The notes beneath the pieces were generated by a model that did not search any database, was not told the origin of the DNA, and was given only the letters and a program-made list of their open reading frames with translations. From Costus lasius (taxonomy: Eukaryota > Streptophyta > Magnoliopsida > Zingiberales > Costaceae), in assembly GCA_027563935.2 (NCBI GenBank), contig JANVAS020000222.1:4402001-4466000 (forward strand): a stretch of 64,000 bases of DNA, in the 5' to 3' direction. Positions 47,790 through 58,536 of the stretch are shown piece after piece. The position numbers were made by a program, and so were the translations under genes. The number at the start of each line of letters is the position of its first letter. The first letter of the stretch is position 1.

Positions 47790-49444
47790 TGTTGGGGTAT
47801 GCCCTTAAGGCTAATGTTTGAGGCCTTGGGATTATATCAGTATCATGTATAAACTCTATGTTTATAAAGGCAATGGTTGTTATTCAGGTTGTTACATCAT
47901 CTGCTGCAATATGTATACTTCTGAATAATGTCTCAATGCTGTTCAGCTTGGCTGACATGCAGTATTGTCCTTAGTCGAGATATCTTGGTGAACATGAGAC
48001 AGCCTTGATATGATTGAGACTAGTATGTGTTCTAATCTTATAGGATGCTTCGAGCATGGAATAAGATGCAGACTCATGGGTACATTGGATGTACTGGACA
48101 GACCCTACGTAGGATATTCAATTGCTTGTCACAATGTGAATAATCCTTATATGCAAACAAGTGGCATATTTCCTCTGACTTGAGATCACTTGTATTTCTA
48201 AATGATGATTGGCATTGTTTTGAGGTAGTTCAATATCATTTGAAATATAATATTTATAGACTATCTTGGATAATGAGCATGAGTCATGTTAGGGTACTAG
48301 TGATAGATATAGGATTGCCGTCTCCTTATTTGGAGTGTGATGTTCTAAAGGGGCCCCCTGGATGAGATGATTGAGAAAATGTATGGCCATACCCAGATGA
48401 CTATGTTCATCTGATCTAATCATTCTCATCATATTGGAATTACAGGCTTGACACGCTTGTCCAATAAGAACGTCCAGTGGCAAAGGAAACACATATGTCA
48501 AGTGACTTGGGTTCACACTTGTGCTGTGGTTTGGGTGTAGTCTTGGAAGACTCTTTCCTTTATATCGGGAGACAGTGATGTGTTGCTAGATACCCCTCTC
48601 TGTTCGTGATAACGTAAGTTATCGTTACCGACATTTAAAGGAAACCCTTAGGGTCGGACAATTTGATGATATGGCTTACTTAAGTCAGATCGTGTGGACT
48701 AAATTGTTTTGGTTCAGTTTAAAGGGATTTAAACTCTGATTGTAAGTGAGATCTGGTCTGATCATGTTTGATTGATTAGGGCTTGAGATCGGTAAGCTTC
48801 GATTGAGAGTATTGATACTTGATCGATGAGATCAAGAGCATCAAGAGATGAATAGTTAGATCTTGAACCATTTGGTTCAATGAGATCTAGACCATGGCTT
48901 GGTTTGATTTGGTCTTTGAACCAAATGTAATAGAACCGAATAGGATTGAATTGGTTCACAAAACGTGAACGCATGGTTCAATTGAGTTGGCGTTTTGGTT
49001 GGTTCACAAAACATGAACGCATGGTTTCATGACTTTCCATTTTTGGAAGTCATGTAACGCTTCAACGCCTCAACGCCTCTTCTCTTCGAAAGTCTCTCTT
49101 GTGTTGTTCGTCGTGGTGGTTTTTGTTGTTGTTTTGACGAAAAGAGAGAGAGCTTTCGGCCAGCAAGAGCATCATCTCATCTCCTCCACACTAAAGGATA
49201 CCTTGGCGTTTTTGCTAGCACAAAGGACGCGCAAGGAAGCAAGCTCCATCACCTTGTGTGCGATTTCTTTGGAGGAGAGCCAACTTGCTTTCTATCTTCT
49301 TCCAAGCCGCCACTCATGGCCATGGTAACATCTCCTTGTTTCATGTCTATGCTTAAGTTGATCATATGTTAAGCCACATCCGATCTTCATGAAACCCTAG
49401 AAAATATATATATATGCGCCTTATAGGGTTTCTTCCCCCTTTCA
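47790..49444 (+). repeat. Outer copia-A 3' LTR
   Basis: 1655 bp, TGTTGGGG to CTTTCA. It differs from the 5' LTR by about a dozen substitutions and an 8-bp duplication near 49066. Palindrome at 49028-49054. GTTTA follows at 49445-49449. Confidence 0.97.
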
Positions 49445-49449
49445 GTTTA

Positions 49450-49628
49450 GACAGTTGAACTTAACTTAGTGTCGCATGTTAACTAAGCGTCAAAAATTAA
49501 AATATTCATAATGCTAAAAGTCTTAGTGCATCGTAACAAAATATTGTTTGGGAGATGTGTACGTCAACATTTAACGTCAGGGCGTAACTCCTCAATACGA
49601 CATTATGCTTGCTAAGGTTGAAGTTTTA
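49450..49628. other. Unassigned spacer before the hairpin array
   Basis: Continues, across the outer copia insertion, from 19417-19634. No ORF and no recognised element. It may belong with the array that follows. Confidence 0.4.
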
Positions 49629-50480
49629 AAAATATCCACTATGCCGTCAAGGCCGGATATTTGTAAAATAAAATATCCACCAAGCCGTCAAACCCAAATA
49701 TTTTCTAAATTTGAATATCCAATAAGCAGCTAAAGCCGGATATTTTCCAAAATTAGATACCCAATAAGCCATCAAGGCCGGGTATTTTTCTAAAATTAAA
49801 TATCCAACTAAACCGTCAAGGCCAGATATTTCATAAAAATAAAATATCTAATATGCCGCTGAGGCTAGGTATTTCATGCTCATATGCCATTAAGACCGAG
49901 CATATATCAAATCTAATACTCATAAGCCATTGAAGTTGAGTATAAATCAAATCTAATACTCATAAGCCATTGAGGTCGAGTACAAATCAAATCCAAATGC
50001 TCATAAGCCATCGAGGCCGAGTACTTCCTAAATCCAAATGCTCATAAGCCACTAAGGCCGAGCACAAATTAAGTTCAAATGCTCATAAGTGATCAAAGCT
50101 GAGCGTATATTAAATGCTCATAAGTGATCAAAGCTGAGCGTATATTAAATGCTCATAAGCCATCAAAGCCGAGCGTATGTTAAATGCTCATAAGCCATCA
50201 CGATTGAGCATATGTTAAATGCTCACAGGCCATCAAGGCTGAGTATAAATCAAGTTCAAATGCTCACAAGCCATTAAGACCGAACACAGATCAAATCCAA
50301 ATGCTCATAAGGCTTCAAGGCCAAGCACATATCAAATCAAAATACTCACAAGCCATCAAGGCCGAGTATCTTAAGTTCAAATACTCACAAGCCATCAAGA
50401 CCAAGTATCTCAAGTTCAAGCCATGAAGACCGAGTGTATATCAAATCTCAGATACTCATAAGCCACTAGGGCCGAGTACT
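49629..50480. repeat. Array of about 22 short hairpins with covarying stems
   Basis: Degenerate tandem repeat, period mostly 32-41 bp. A typical unit has an outer stem ATACTC/GAGTAT, a spacer ATAA, an inner stem GCC/GGC and a loop ATCAA. The outer stem changes on both sides together: ATATCC/GGATAT (49632, 49716), ATACCC/GGGTAT (49757-49785), ATGCTC/GAGCAT (49876-49903), ATACTC/GAGTAT (49916, 50342-50369). No coding frame runs through it. It ends where CRM-like coding homology starts, near 50485. Its function is unknown to me. Confidence 0.85.
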
Positions 50481-50484
50481 CAAA

Positions 50485-51400
50485 TACCCACATTGACGGA
50501 ATCATAGACACACTTGAGGACGACCCAATTCCTCTAGAAGACACTTGGAGAGACTCACCAGGGCCTGAGGTGGACACCCAGCAAATTTCGATCCAGAAGG
50601 CCATCTATCGCCCTCAACACGGCCAGGCCGTGACGGTGGACACGGCCGTGACGAGCCCGGAAACCACCTGCACACCAGTTCCTCCAGCCGTGTCCGACTC
50701 CGCAAGACCCAGCCGACATAGACACGGCCAGGCCATGATCGAGAGCACAGCCGTGACATGGTCGAGGTAGAACGCGAACGCAGACACAGCCCGCGGCATG
50801 CCCCCGACACCCGCCATGACAAGTTCGGTGGAATTCGACCTCAGCGATCACGGCCGTGACAAGGAACACAGCCAGGCCGTGACCAGCGCACCATCCGGCA
50901 TCGCAAGCCAACTCCAGCACAGCTAGGCCATGACCAAGAGCACGGCCATGTCCAAACTTTATGTGGATTTTGGGCCAGAAATTACGGCTCGTAATATGCA
51001 TTACGGCCCTACCGTAAAATCTGCCCATCACCCTAAACATTATGTGGATTTTGGACCCGGAATTACATCCCGTAAATCAGATTACGACCCTGCCTTAATT
51101 TCTACCGATCAACCCCAGCACGACTAGGCCGTGAAGATGAGCACGCCCGTGACACGGTCCAGCCAGGATGCGAACGCAGACATGGCCCGCGACACGCCCG
51201 TGCCTTCACCCGTGATCAGTTCGCCGGATCTCAATCCGCTCCAACACGGACGTGACGGAACGCACGGCAAGGCTGTGACCAGTTCATCGCCAGTCGACAC
51301 CCCAAACACCCCCATGCCACTGCCGTGTTCAACCCAGCGCTACTCCATCACACCCATGATGACAAATAAGGCCAGGTCGTGACCGCCTCGAAAGTGCGCC
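50485..51400 (+). pseudogene. 3' tail of a CRM-like pol, plus strand, decayed
   Basis: Frame 50485-50770 reads DTLEDDPIPLEDTWRDSPGP, corresponding to DTHEGGPTPLGDTWGDSPGP in the minus-strand element at about 59190-59120, and then RPQHGQAVTVDTAVTS. The second part, 50930-51127, has KLYVDFGPEITARNMHYGPTVK, matching KLSVDFGPHIMARDTHYGTTVK at about 58710-58670. It is the tail beyond integrase, built on the HGQAVT repeat, followed by further GGCCGTGA-rich DNA to about 51390. The rest of this pol is not in the window. Broken by stops. Confidence 0.7.
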
Positions 51401-52977
51401 TGGGTCCAGTTTTTCAGGAACTTCAACGTTCGCAACGGTCCTCCCATCCTCCTGACCGCTATGTGGGCCTCTTCAGCCCATCTTCCAGCTCTGTGACGTC
51501 CATTCAGCCCCACCCTGGTGTAGCGCCAAGCTAGGGGATGGGGAGATCTCCTAGACCGACTCTAGGAGGACATGCGAACGATTGGAAAACACGCGATCAA
51601 ACACGTGGACTCAAAGACATCGGATATGTATAAGAGCAACGGATGGCAAAATAGATAAACCAAGGCATTCAACTATGAAATAGCACTCAAATGAAACTAC
51701 TAACCGATACAATTGAAGAAGTCGAGGTATCGAGGCCAAGGATCATACACCTTGCCACCACCAACCTCACTCTACTTCCACACACTACGCAGAGTCGAGG
51801 CACCGACCACTACTCCAGAGTTACAAGACCCCTCGCAGCCCCTTGCGGACTTGTAAGCTTGTCAATTGACTAAAACACTAGGCCCTATCTCCATTTTATA
51901 AGCTAAGGTAGGGCAAACCCACACCACTCACATGAGGGGTGGTTACAACAAATGTTCTAACAACTATTCTGTAAAAGCTAGAAAAACACGGTACATTTGA
52001 CTGGAAATATTCCAGCAACCAAGTGTGTTTGAGAAGCTTCATGTCACTTTAAATGTGAGCCGTCTATTTTAGTATTGATGATATCTTCTGATCTGGACAT
52101 CTAATCAGAGATCTGATGGCATGGATGGATAGATATGGTTCAGATTAGTGGGGATCGGCACCTGGATCACCTGAAACCTCGTCCGATTGAAGCAGATCTC
52201 GCTGAAACAATACCAGCTGTTGGTTTTCTTGGATGCAGATCTGGCCGTGGGATGAAGCTGGACTGATCTGGGCCGTTGGATGGCCCATGCCCTTTCTCTT
52301 CGTTCCCGCGAGGACGCGGACGGCGAATAGGGCATGCCGCCGGTTGCCTTTCCGGCTTCGATTGCCGGTGATAGTCCGGCTGGAGCTGCATGTGCTGGCT
52401 ACAGGCGGCTGGGAAACTTTCGGCGTGGGATCGTGGTGCGCCGGCCCGGGAATGGAGCAGAACACGGCGATCGTTGGAGAATCGGGAAAGTTCCCGATTC
52501 CAGCGATCCACGGGCCGGATGGCTGATTCCTTCCGGCTGTGAGTTCGCGGCGACGAGGAAAGTCTGTGCCTGGAATTTGGGCTCGATCGGCTGGGCAGAT
52601 GGGGCGGAGCAGAGGGAGAGCCACCGGGCATGGTGCCGTTCGATTCTGGCGATCCGGCCGTCCGATGGCCAGATCCTTTGGACCAGGAGTTCGCACAGTG
52701 GAGGAGGCGCTGTGGCTGAAGTCTGGTGATGATCGGAGCCCTGGGTGAGTAGATCACCGTGGGCACGGCAAGATTCAGCCGCTGCGCTTCAACCTTGTGT
52801 CGAGAAGAACACGGCTGGGCCGTGCTTCCTATCATGGCTATGATCTCTCTGGCCGAGATGAATAAGGGCTGACTGTAATGGCTGTCTCGCCCGTGATTGT
52901 TGCGTAGATTGTTGAAATGCTGGGTTGGCTGGATTTGCATTGCATCAACTTGTTGGGTAGGCTGGATTTGCGCTACA
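51401..52977. other. Unassigned GC-rich stretch, possible inserted element 51519-52977
   Basis: It separates the CRM-like tail from its LTR-like end; in the minus-strand copy the two are nearly adjacent, so this is probably extra DNA. The segment 51519-52977 starts TGTAGCGC and ends GCGCTACA, an 8-bp inverted terminus of LTR type, but 5-bp duplications are not evident (CCTGG against TCACA). The long minus-strand ORFs at 52145-53024 are proline/serine-rich, overlap in several frames and resemble no family; I do not annotate them. Confidence 0.35.
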
Positions 52978-53870
52978 TCACACCCCATGGCAAGTCTTCC
53001 TCGCGGGCCACCACAAGAAGCCACCGCCGACAGCTACAACAACGGGGTCCTCAACTTAGCCCAAGAGACCACCACTAATGTTCAGAATTAGCCCACGATC
53101 AGCCGCTTCTGCTGCTTCGTGGTCGCGTGCTCGGAAATGGTGTAGCCCACCGAAGGCGGCCCATTCAATGGCCCAAATGTCTCAGCTCATGCGCCCCATC
53201 CCATGGCATATTCCCTGTAGAAGTAGTTAGCATGTTACTTTAGTGTGTTTTGAAGGAATATTGACCTTCTTTTAGGTAGTTAAGGGGAGATGGCTTATCC
53301 AACTACCCCCAGGTGTTTTCCATATGCCTCTTCTCCTCTTGATCTATAAGAGAGGCTGAAGGTTGTGTGTTTTGTTCAATTTGGTTGTAGTAGTCGCCTT
53401 CCCCGCGCAAGGCCTAGGTCCACCAACTCCGAGGAACTCGCCTAGAGCTCCCTCATTCTTGTATTATGTTCATTTACTGCTTTCAATCAAAACACCCGGA
53501 GAACCCTCACTGGGCTCCGGGTCCTTTGCAAGCAACTTTGTCTTCAGTTCCCCGCCTCCAGGTCTTGGGCTTTCAGACGGCTGCCTTCGTAGCCTCGTGG
53601 AGGTTCTGTTCGTGCGCTCTTGCATACTCGAAAAATTTGGCTCTACGCGTGAGGTGAGTAATTTCCTTAGTATTCGAACCGTTTCTTCTCCGCTGCGATT
53701 GAGTATTGCTCAAGAGACATCTATTCGACTTTCTCACCGGTTTTCTCATGGTTTATCTGTTCGCAAACGTTTTAACTTCTCTCGTCTCAAGACCCTCTCG
53801 CGTTCTCCGCATCATGGTCTAGTCCCTTAGAGTACGGCTTTAAGGACCCCTACATCCGCTGCGTCACACA
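52978..53870 (+). repeat. CRM-like LTR or 3' end, plus strand
   Basis: Matches the minus-strand copy 57735-58385 in two blocks (52978-53130 and 53390-53850). It includes CTATAAGAGAGGC (TATA-like, 53343-53355) followed by a transcript-end-like block with 'caatcaaaacacccgg' (near 53484), also found near 58070. The 3' edge is uncertain, near 53850-53870. About 250 bp including the TATA-like site are missing from the minus-strand copy. Confidence 0.55.
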
Positions 53871-54494
53871 TGTTCTTAGAAAATTGGACATCTACTAACA
53901 AGTCTTTTTTAGAATAATGAAGATTATTTCTAATTGTAAGTTGTTCATGAGCTATGTATTGATATGAAATTTAGAAATTATTTTGTTCTCTAATTATGTG
54001 ATGTTGTCCATCTGCTTATATAGATCTCTTAATCAAATGTACCCTAATTTTAGGGATAATTACCAATGACTGCTTGCGCTCATTGGAAGCCAAAACCCAT
54101 TAAACAAAAAATCTTATTTTTATAAGGTGAATTTAAAAATGTCAATCACATTTAAACATGACTAAAAATGACCCCACATACAACGTTATCTCAATGCATT
54201 CTTATACGATTTTCAATTTTATTATACGATATTACCGTTACGTTGAAATCGTTTCGTATAAGGATAATAACGTATATCGTATAAGGATGCATTGAGATAA
54301 AATTATATTAAGATTTGAGCTCACCCGTGCCAAGATTCGTGCAAGGCAGATTGGGGCACCCTTCCACAAAATTTGCCTCGCTGCAAAAAGTTTTCCCAAA
54401 GAAACCCAAGAGAAAAGCAGGGAATGGTCAGCAGGTTTTAGGATTTTAATATTTTTTTTATATTTAGCAAAAGTTGGGTAAGTAGTAACCCAAA
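53871..54494. other. Spacer with a small foldback element
   Basis: AT-rich host-like DNA with no ORF. Only the inverted repeat 54186-54300 stands out. CGGAC at 54495-54499 is the left target duplication of the next solo LTR. Confidence 0.6.
54186..54300. mobile_element. 115-bp foldback or MITE-like element
   Basis: Terminal arms of 25 bp, 54186-54210 and 54276-54300, are inverted complements with one mismatch (TTATCTCAATGCATTCTTAT... against its complement). The interior repeats parts of the arm (TTATACGAT, CGTATAAGG). No clear target duplication. Confidence 0.6.
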
Positions 54495-54499
54495 CGGAC

Positions 54500-56202
54500 T
54501 GAAGAAACCCCTTTCGAGAGGGGGGCGAAAACCCTAAGCATGGCGCAAATAAAACTTTTCGAGCGGTAGCAAGGGTTTGATGATCTTTTGCATGTCATAT
54601 GATCAACTATCATAGATTGAATAGATCAAGAGTAGATCATACCATAGCCATCTTTCGGATGGTCCCTTGGAAGAAGAGATCGAAGAGGGTCTCCTCCACA
54701 AGATGCGCACACAAGATGAGAATTGACTTGCTTCTTGTTGCTCCTTGTGCTAGCAAGGATCTCCAAGATGTCCTTGATCGAATGAAGGAAAAAGGAGATG
54801 ATCTTGGCGTGGATGAACTCCTCCTTGTTCTCGTCAAAACTCTCCACACCGAGAAAGATGCGTTGAGTTGCAAGAGAGACCAACGTTCTCATCCAAAGTG
54901 AAGCGTTGAGAAACCATTTCCGAAACCTCCACTTCCAAAAATGGTAAGTCATCACTACAAGCGTTCATGTCTTATGAACCAAACCAAAACGCCAATTCGA
55001 TTTAACCATGCGTTCACACATATGTGAACCGGTTCAAATAGAATTCGGTCTAATTGCTTTCGGTTCAAAGACCAAATTGAACCAAGCCAAGCCATGGTCT
55101 AAATCTCATCTGAACCATGAAGGTTCGAGATCTAACCGTACATCTCTTGATGCCTTTGATCTCACCGATCTAGCATCACTACTCTCGATCGAAGCTTACC
55201 GATCTCAAGCCCTAATCAATCAAACATGATCAGGCCAGATCTCACTTGCAATCAGAGTTTAAACTCCTTTAAACTGAACCAAAACAATTCAGTCCACACG
55301 ATCTGACTCAAGCAAGCCATATCATCAAATTGTGCGACCCTGAGGGTTTCCTTTAAATGTCGGTAACGATAACTTACGTTATCACGATCAGTGAGAGGTA
55401 TCTAGCAACACATCACTGTCTCCCGATATAAAGAAAAGAGTCTTCCAAGACTACACCCAAAACATAGCACAAGTGTGAATCCACTTCACAAGGCATGCAT
55501 GTGTCCTTCGCCACTGGATGTTCTTATTGGACAAGCGTGTCAAGCCTGTAACTCCAATATGATGAGCATGATTAGATCAGATGAACATAGTCACCTGGGT
55601 ATGGCCATACACATTCTCAATCATCTCATTCAAGGGGGGGCCCTTTAGAACATCACACTCCAATTAAGGAGATGGCAATCCTTTATCTATCACTAGTGCC
55701 CTAACCTGACTCAAGCTCACCATCCAAGATAGTCTATAATCATTATGTTTCAAATGATATTAAACCACCTCAAAACAATGACAATCATCATTTAGAAACA
55801 CAAGTGATCTCAAGTCAGAGGACATGTGCCACTTGTAGCATAAGGATCATTCACATTGTGACAAGCAATTGAATATCCTAATAGGGTCTGTCCAGTACAT
55901 CCAATGTACCTATGAGTCTACATCTTATTCCATGCTCGAAGCATCCTATAAGATTAGAACACACATTAGTCTCAATCATATCAAGGCTGTCTCATGTTCA
56001 CCAAGATATCTCGACTAAGGACTTAACTGCATGTCAGCCTAGCTGAACAGCTTTGAGACATTATTCAGAAGTACACATATTGCAGCAGACAATGTAACAA
56101 CCTGAATAACAACCATTGCCTTTATAAACAAAAGAGTTTATTTACATGATACTCATGGAATCCCAAGGCCTCAAACATTAGCCTTAAGGGCATACCCCAA
56201 CA
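54500..56202 (-). mobile_element. copia-A solo LTR 3
   Basis: 1703 bp, TGAAGAAACCCC to TACCCCAACA. Flanks CGGAC (54495-54499) and CGAAC (56203-56207) match at four of five bases, as expected for an older duplication. Palindrome at 54931-54949. Confidence 0.93.
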
Positions 56203-56207
56203 CGAAC

Positions 56208-56459
56208 CCTATAAAGTAACCTCGTCGTTGCTGAAGTGGGTTAAGTGAGTCTCCGCTTATAATTTTTTTTTTTTCAAATGCATTCCCAAAAAGCCCTAAG
56301 GGCTGTGTTTAATAGGAAAGACAAAAAGTTGAAAGGAAGGGAAAGTAAAAAAGAAAAGAAAATTAAAAAGGAAGGGAAAGTAGGAAGATTTTTTGAAAGG
56401 TGTTTAATTAGAAGGAAAGAAAGTTGGAAAGATTGATATAGTCACTCCATTTTTTTTTT
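56208..56459. other. Unassigned, purine-rich spacer
   Basis: T-run at 56259-56272, then GGAAAG/GAAAG-rich sequence from 56315 to 56430. 'Gggctgtgtttaatagg' near 56302 recalls MITE ends, but I found no inverted partner. Confidence 0.4.
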
Positions 56460-56945
56460 TACACTCACATTATATAAATATAATCAAATACTATTAAAAA
56501 TTATAATTTAATATTAATAAATAATTATAAATTTAATTAAATATTATAAAATACTATAAAATTAATTAACTATAAACTAATTAAATATTATTAAATACTA
56601 TAAATTAATTAAATATAATTAAATACTATAAAACTAATTAAATATTATTAAATAGTATAAAATTGATTAAATACTATTTTATACTATAAAAATAATTAAA
56701 TATTATTAAATACTATAAAATTGAATAAATATTATCAAATATTATAAATCTAATTAAATATTATTAAATACTATAAAATTTAATAAATACTATTACATAC
56801 TACAAAACTAATTAAATATTATTAAATACTATAAAATTGATTAAATAGTATTAAATACTATAAATCTAATTAAATATGATTAGATACTATAAATCTAATT
56901 AAATATTATTAAATACTATAAATCTAATTAAAAAAACTATGTAAA
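56460..56945. repeat. AT-rich tandem array
   Basis: About 16 degenerate units of about 29-31 bp built on TAATTAAATATTATTAAATA followed by CTATAAA. Nearly free of G and C. Confidence 0.8.
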
Positions 56946-57734
56946 ACATTGAGTCTAATTGTGTATCACGTGTTTATAATAAAAAATAATTAAAACTAAA
57001 AGTATATTTGTTTGTAATATTATTTGGTACTTTACATATTAAATTCTTGACGAGTTGTATTTACATAGTTGCATTGAAATCGAATAGCTAATTGTGTCAC
57101 CTTATAAACTTAAATTAGCAAACAGTTTAGATGCCTTGGCAGTCGACATGGAACTGTCCCAAAGACCATAGTCGATGGCCAACCAATTAAAGATTAGAAA
57201 ACACCAGTATCTAAATCCAATTGCACCTCCAATGGGATTTACAAACCATCTCTTAAACTAGTCACTGTTTACAAGCTGGTTTTTACATTTTTATTATAGT
57301 AAAAGTTCTGCAAAATACAAGCACAAACATGTTTCATCTAGTCTACCGCACCATCCACACTTCTCAGAAATTACATGAAATATGCAGGCCTATCTCATTT
57401 AAACTCGGCAACTCGGGTCAAAGAGGTTTCTAGTAAGTTGTGTGATGCTCTTGATAAACAGTTATCTCTAGCTGAGGGTTCCCCAAGGAGATGACAATAT
57501 TGATACGAACCAAAGAACTATAAAATTCCAATATCATTTATTTAAATAAACAATCCAAACTTAACATCAATAGTTTTATAACACAATCTCTAATAACATA
57601 CTATCCAATATGGAAAACAAATCAACTGGAATAAGAGCTAAACGACTATCTGAACTTAGGCTGGTATATGCTATCTACTCTATCCCTTCCAAAAGCTAAC
57701 TAATGCATTGGATGTTATGGGTGAGTTGGTCCTT
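56946..57734. other. Unassigned spacer
   Basis: No supported ORF, no repeat and no LTR edge. Ordinary base composition. Possibly host intergenic DNA. Confidence 0.4.
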
Positions 57735-58510
57735 AATTCAGTACTCTACAGTAGGGGAAACCATAATGCCGAATACGTGAGAGGGGCTATAGGCGAGGGA
57801 AGTAAAATGTGCGGAGCGATGAAAACTCGAGAAAACCGATGAAAACTCGTGCCGCGGAGACGCGACTTGAGCAATACCAGTGAGCCGAAGGAGACAACAA
57901 GCACGATTCTACGAATGAAACTACTCACCTGAATTGTAGAGCCAATTTCTTGAAGCAAGCACGTGCGCGCAGGACCCAGACGGGGCTGCGGAGGCGGAAC
58001 GCTGCGAGTCCAAGATACAAATCGAATAATGATTGCTTGAAAAGGACCCGAAGCCTTGGGATGTTCTCCGGGTGTTTTGATTAAAAGCTGAAAACGATTA
58101 CAAGAGAGGGGGGCGAAGAACCCTAGGCGAGCTCTTCGGAGTTTGAAGTAGCCTAAACTTTCGCGTGGGGGAAGGTGCTACTACAAGAAGCAGGCTACCA
58201 CGAAGCAGCAGAACTTACTGATCGTGGGTTGGTTCTGGACATTGGTGGCGGTCTCTTGGGCTGAGTTGAGGACCCGGTTGTTGTAGCGATCCACGGTGGC
58301 TTCCAGTGGGGGTCCTCGCGGGAGAGTAGCCATAGGACAGGTTGGAGCGACTCCGAAGATGCAGGTGAAGCCTCGTTGATGGAGCGGACGTGGCACTGAA
58401 GAAGGGCTCACCACACCCACAAAACAGTCGGGGGGATGCGAAGACCATTGCGAGCGTCGAACGGGATGAAAATTGATCTCCTATGTGTTTTCTGGGGCTA
58501 AACACGGCCT
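57735..58510 (-). repeat. CRM-like 3' untranslated region and LTR, minus strand
   Basis: Downstream of the minus-strand CRM-like pol. Read leftwards it matches 52978-53130 and then 53390-53850, including 'aatcaaaacacccgg' near 58075. Homology ends near 57735 after 'gtactgaattaaggacca'. The exact LTR edges and the target duplication could not be fixed. Confidence 0.55.
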
Positions 58511-58536
58511 AGTCGTGCTTGCCGTCACGTCCGTGA

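Larger units (their letters stand above)
19640..49444 (+). mobile_element. Outer copia-A (Angela-like) element, full length, split by nested insertions
   Basis: Bounded by LTRs 19640-21286 and 47790-49444 and by perfect GTTTA duplications (19635-19639, 49445-49449). Removing the Tekay element and one ATTCT copy leaves about 9.07 kb, a normal BARE/Angela size. LTRs differ by eye at about a dozen sites plus one 8-bp duplication in 1.65 kb, so the insertion is young. The internal region holds the PBS, a 1.8-kb leader, one gag-pol frame and a polypurine tract. Confidence 0.97.

Noticed and set aside
49629..50480. CRISPR-like array
   Set aside because: Repeats are degenerate, spacers are not unique and the genome is a plant.
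50416..51040. Minus-strand ORFs of 106-161 codons in the CRM-like tail
   Set aside because: Opened by the palindromic GGCCGTG repeats on the opposite strand; the tail homology is on the plus strand.
52145..53024. Overlapping minus-strand ORFs of 183 and 285 codons
   Set aside because: GC-rich DNA open in several frames at once, with Pro/Ser/Arg-rich composition and no family resemblance.
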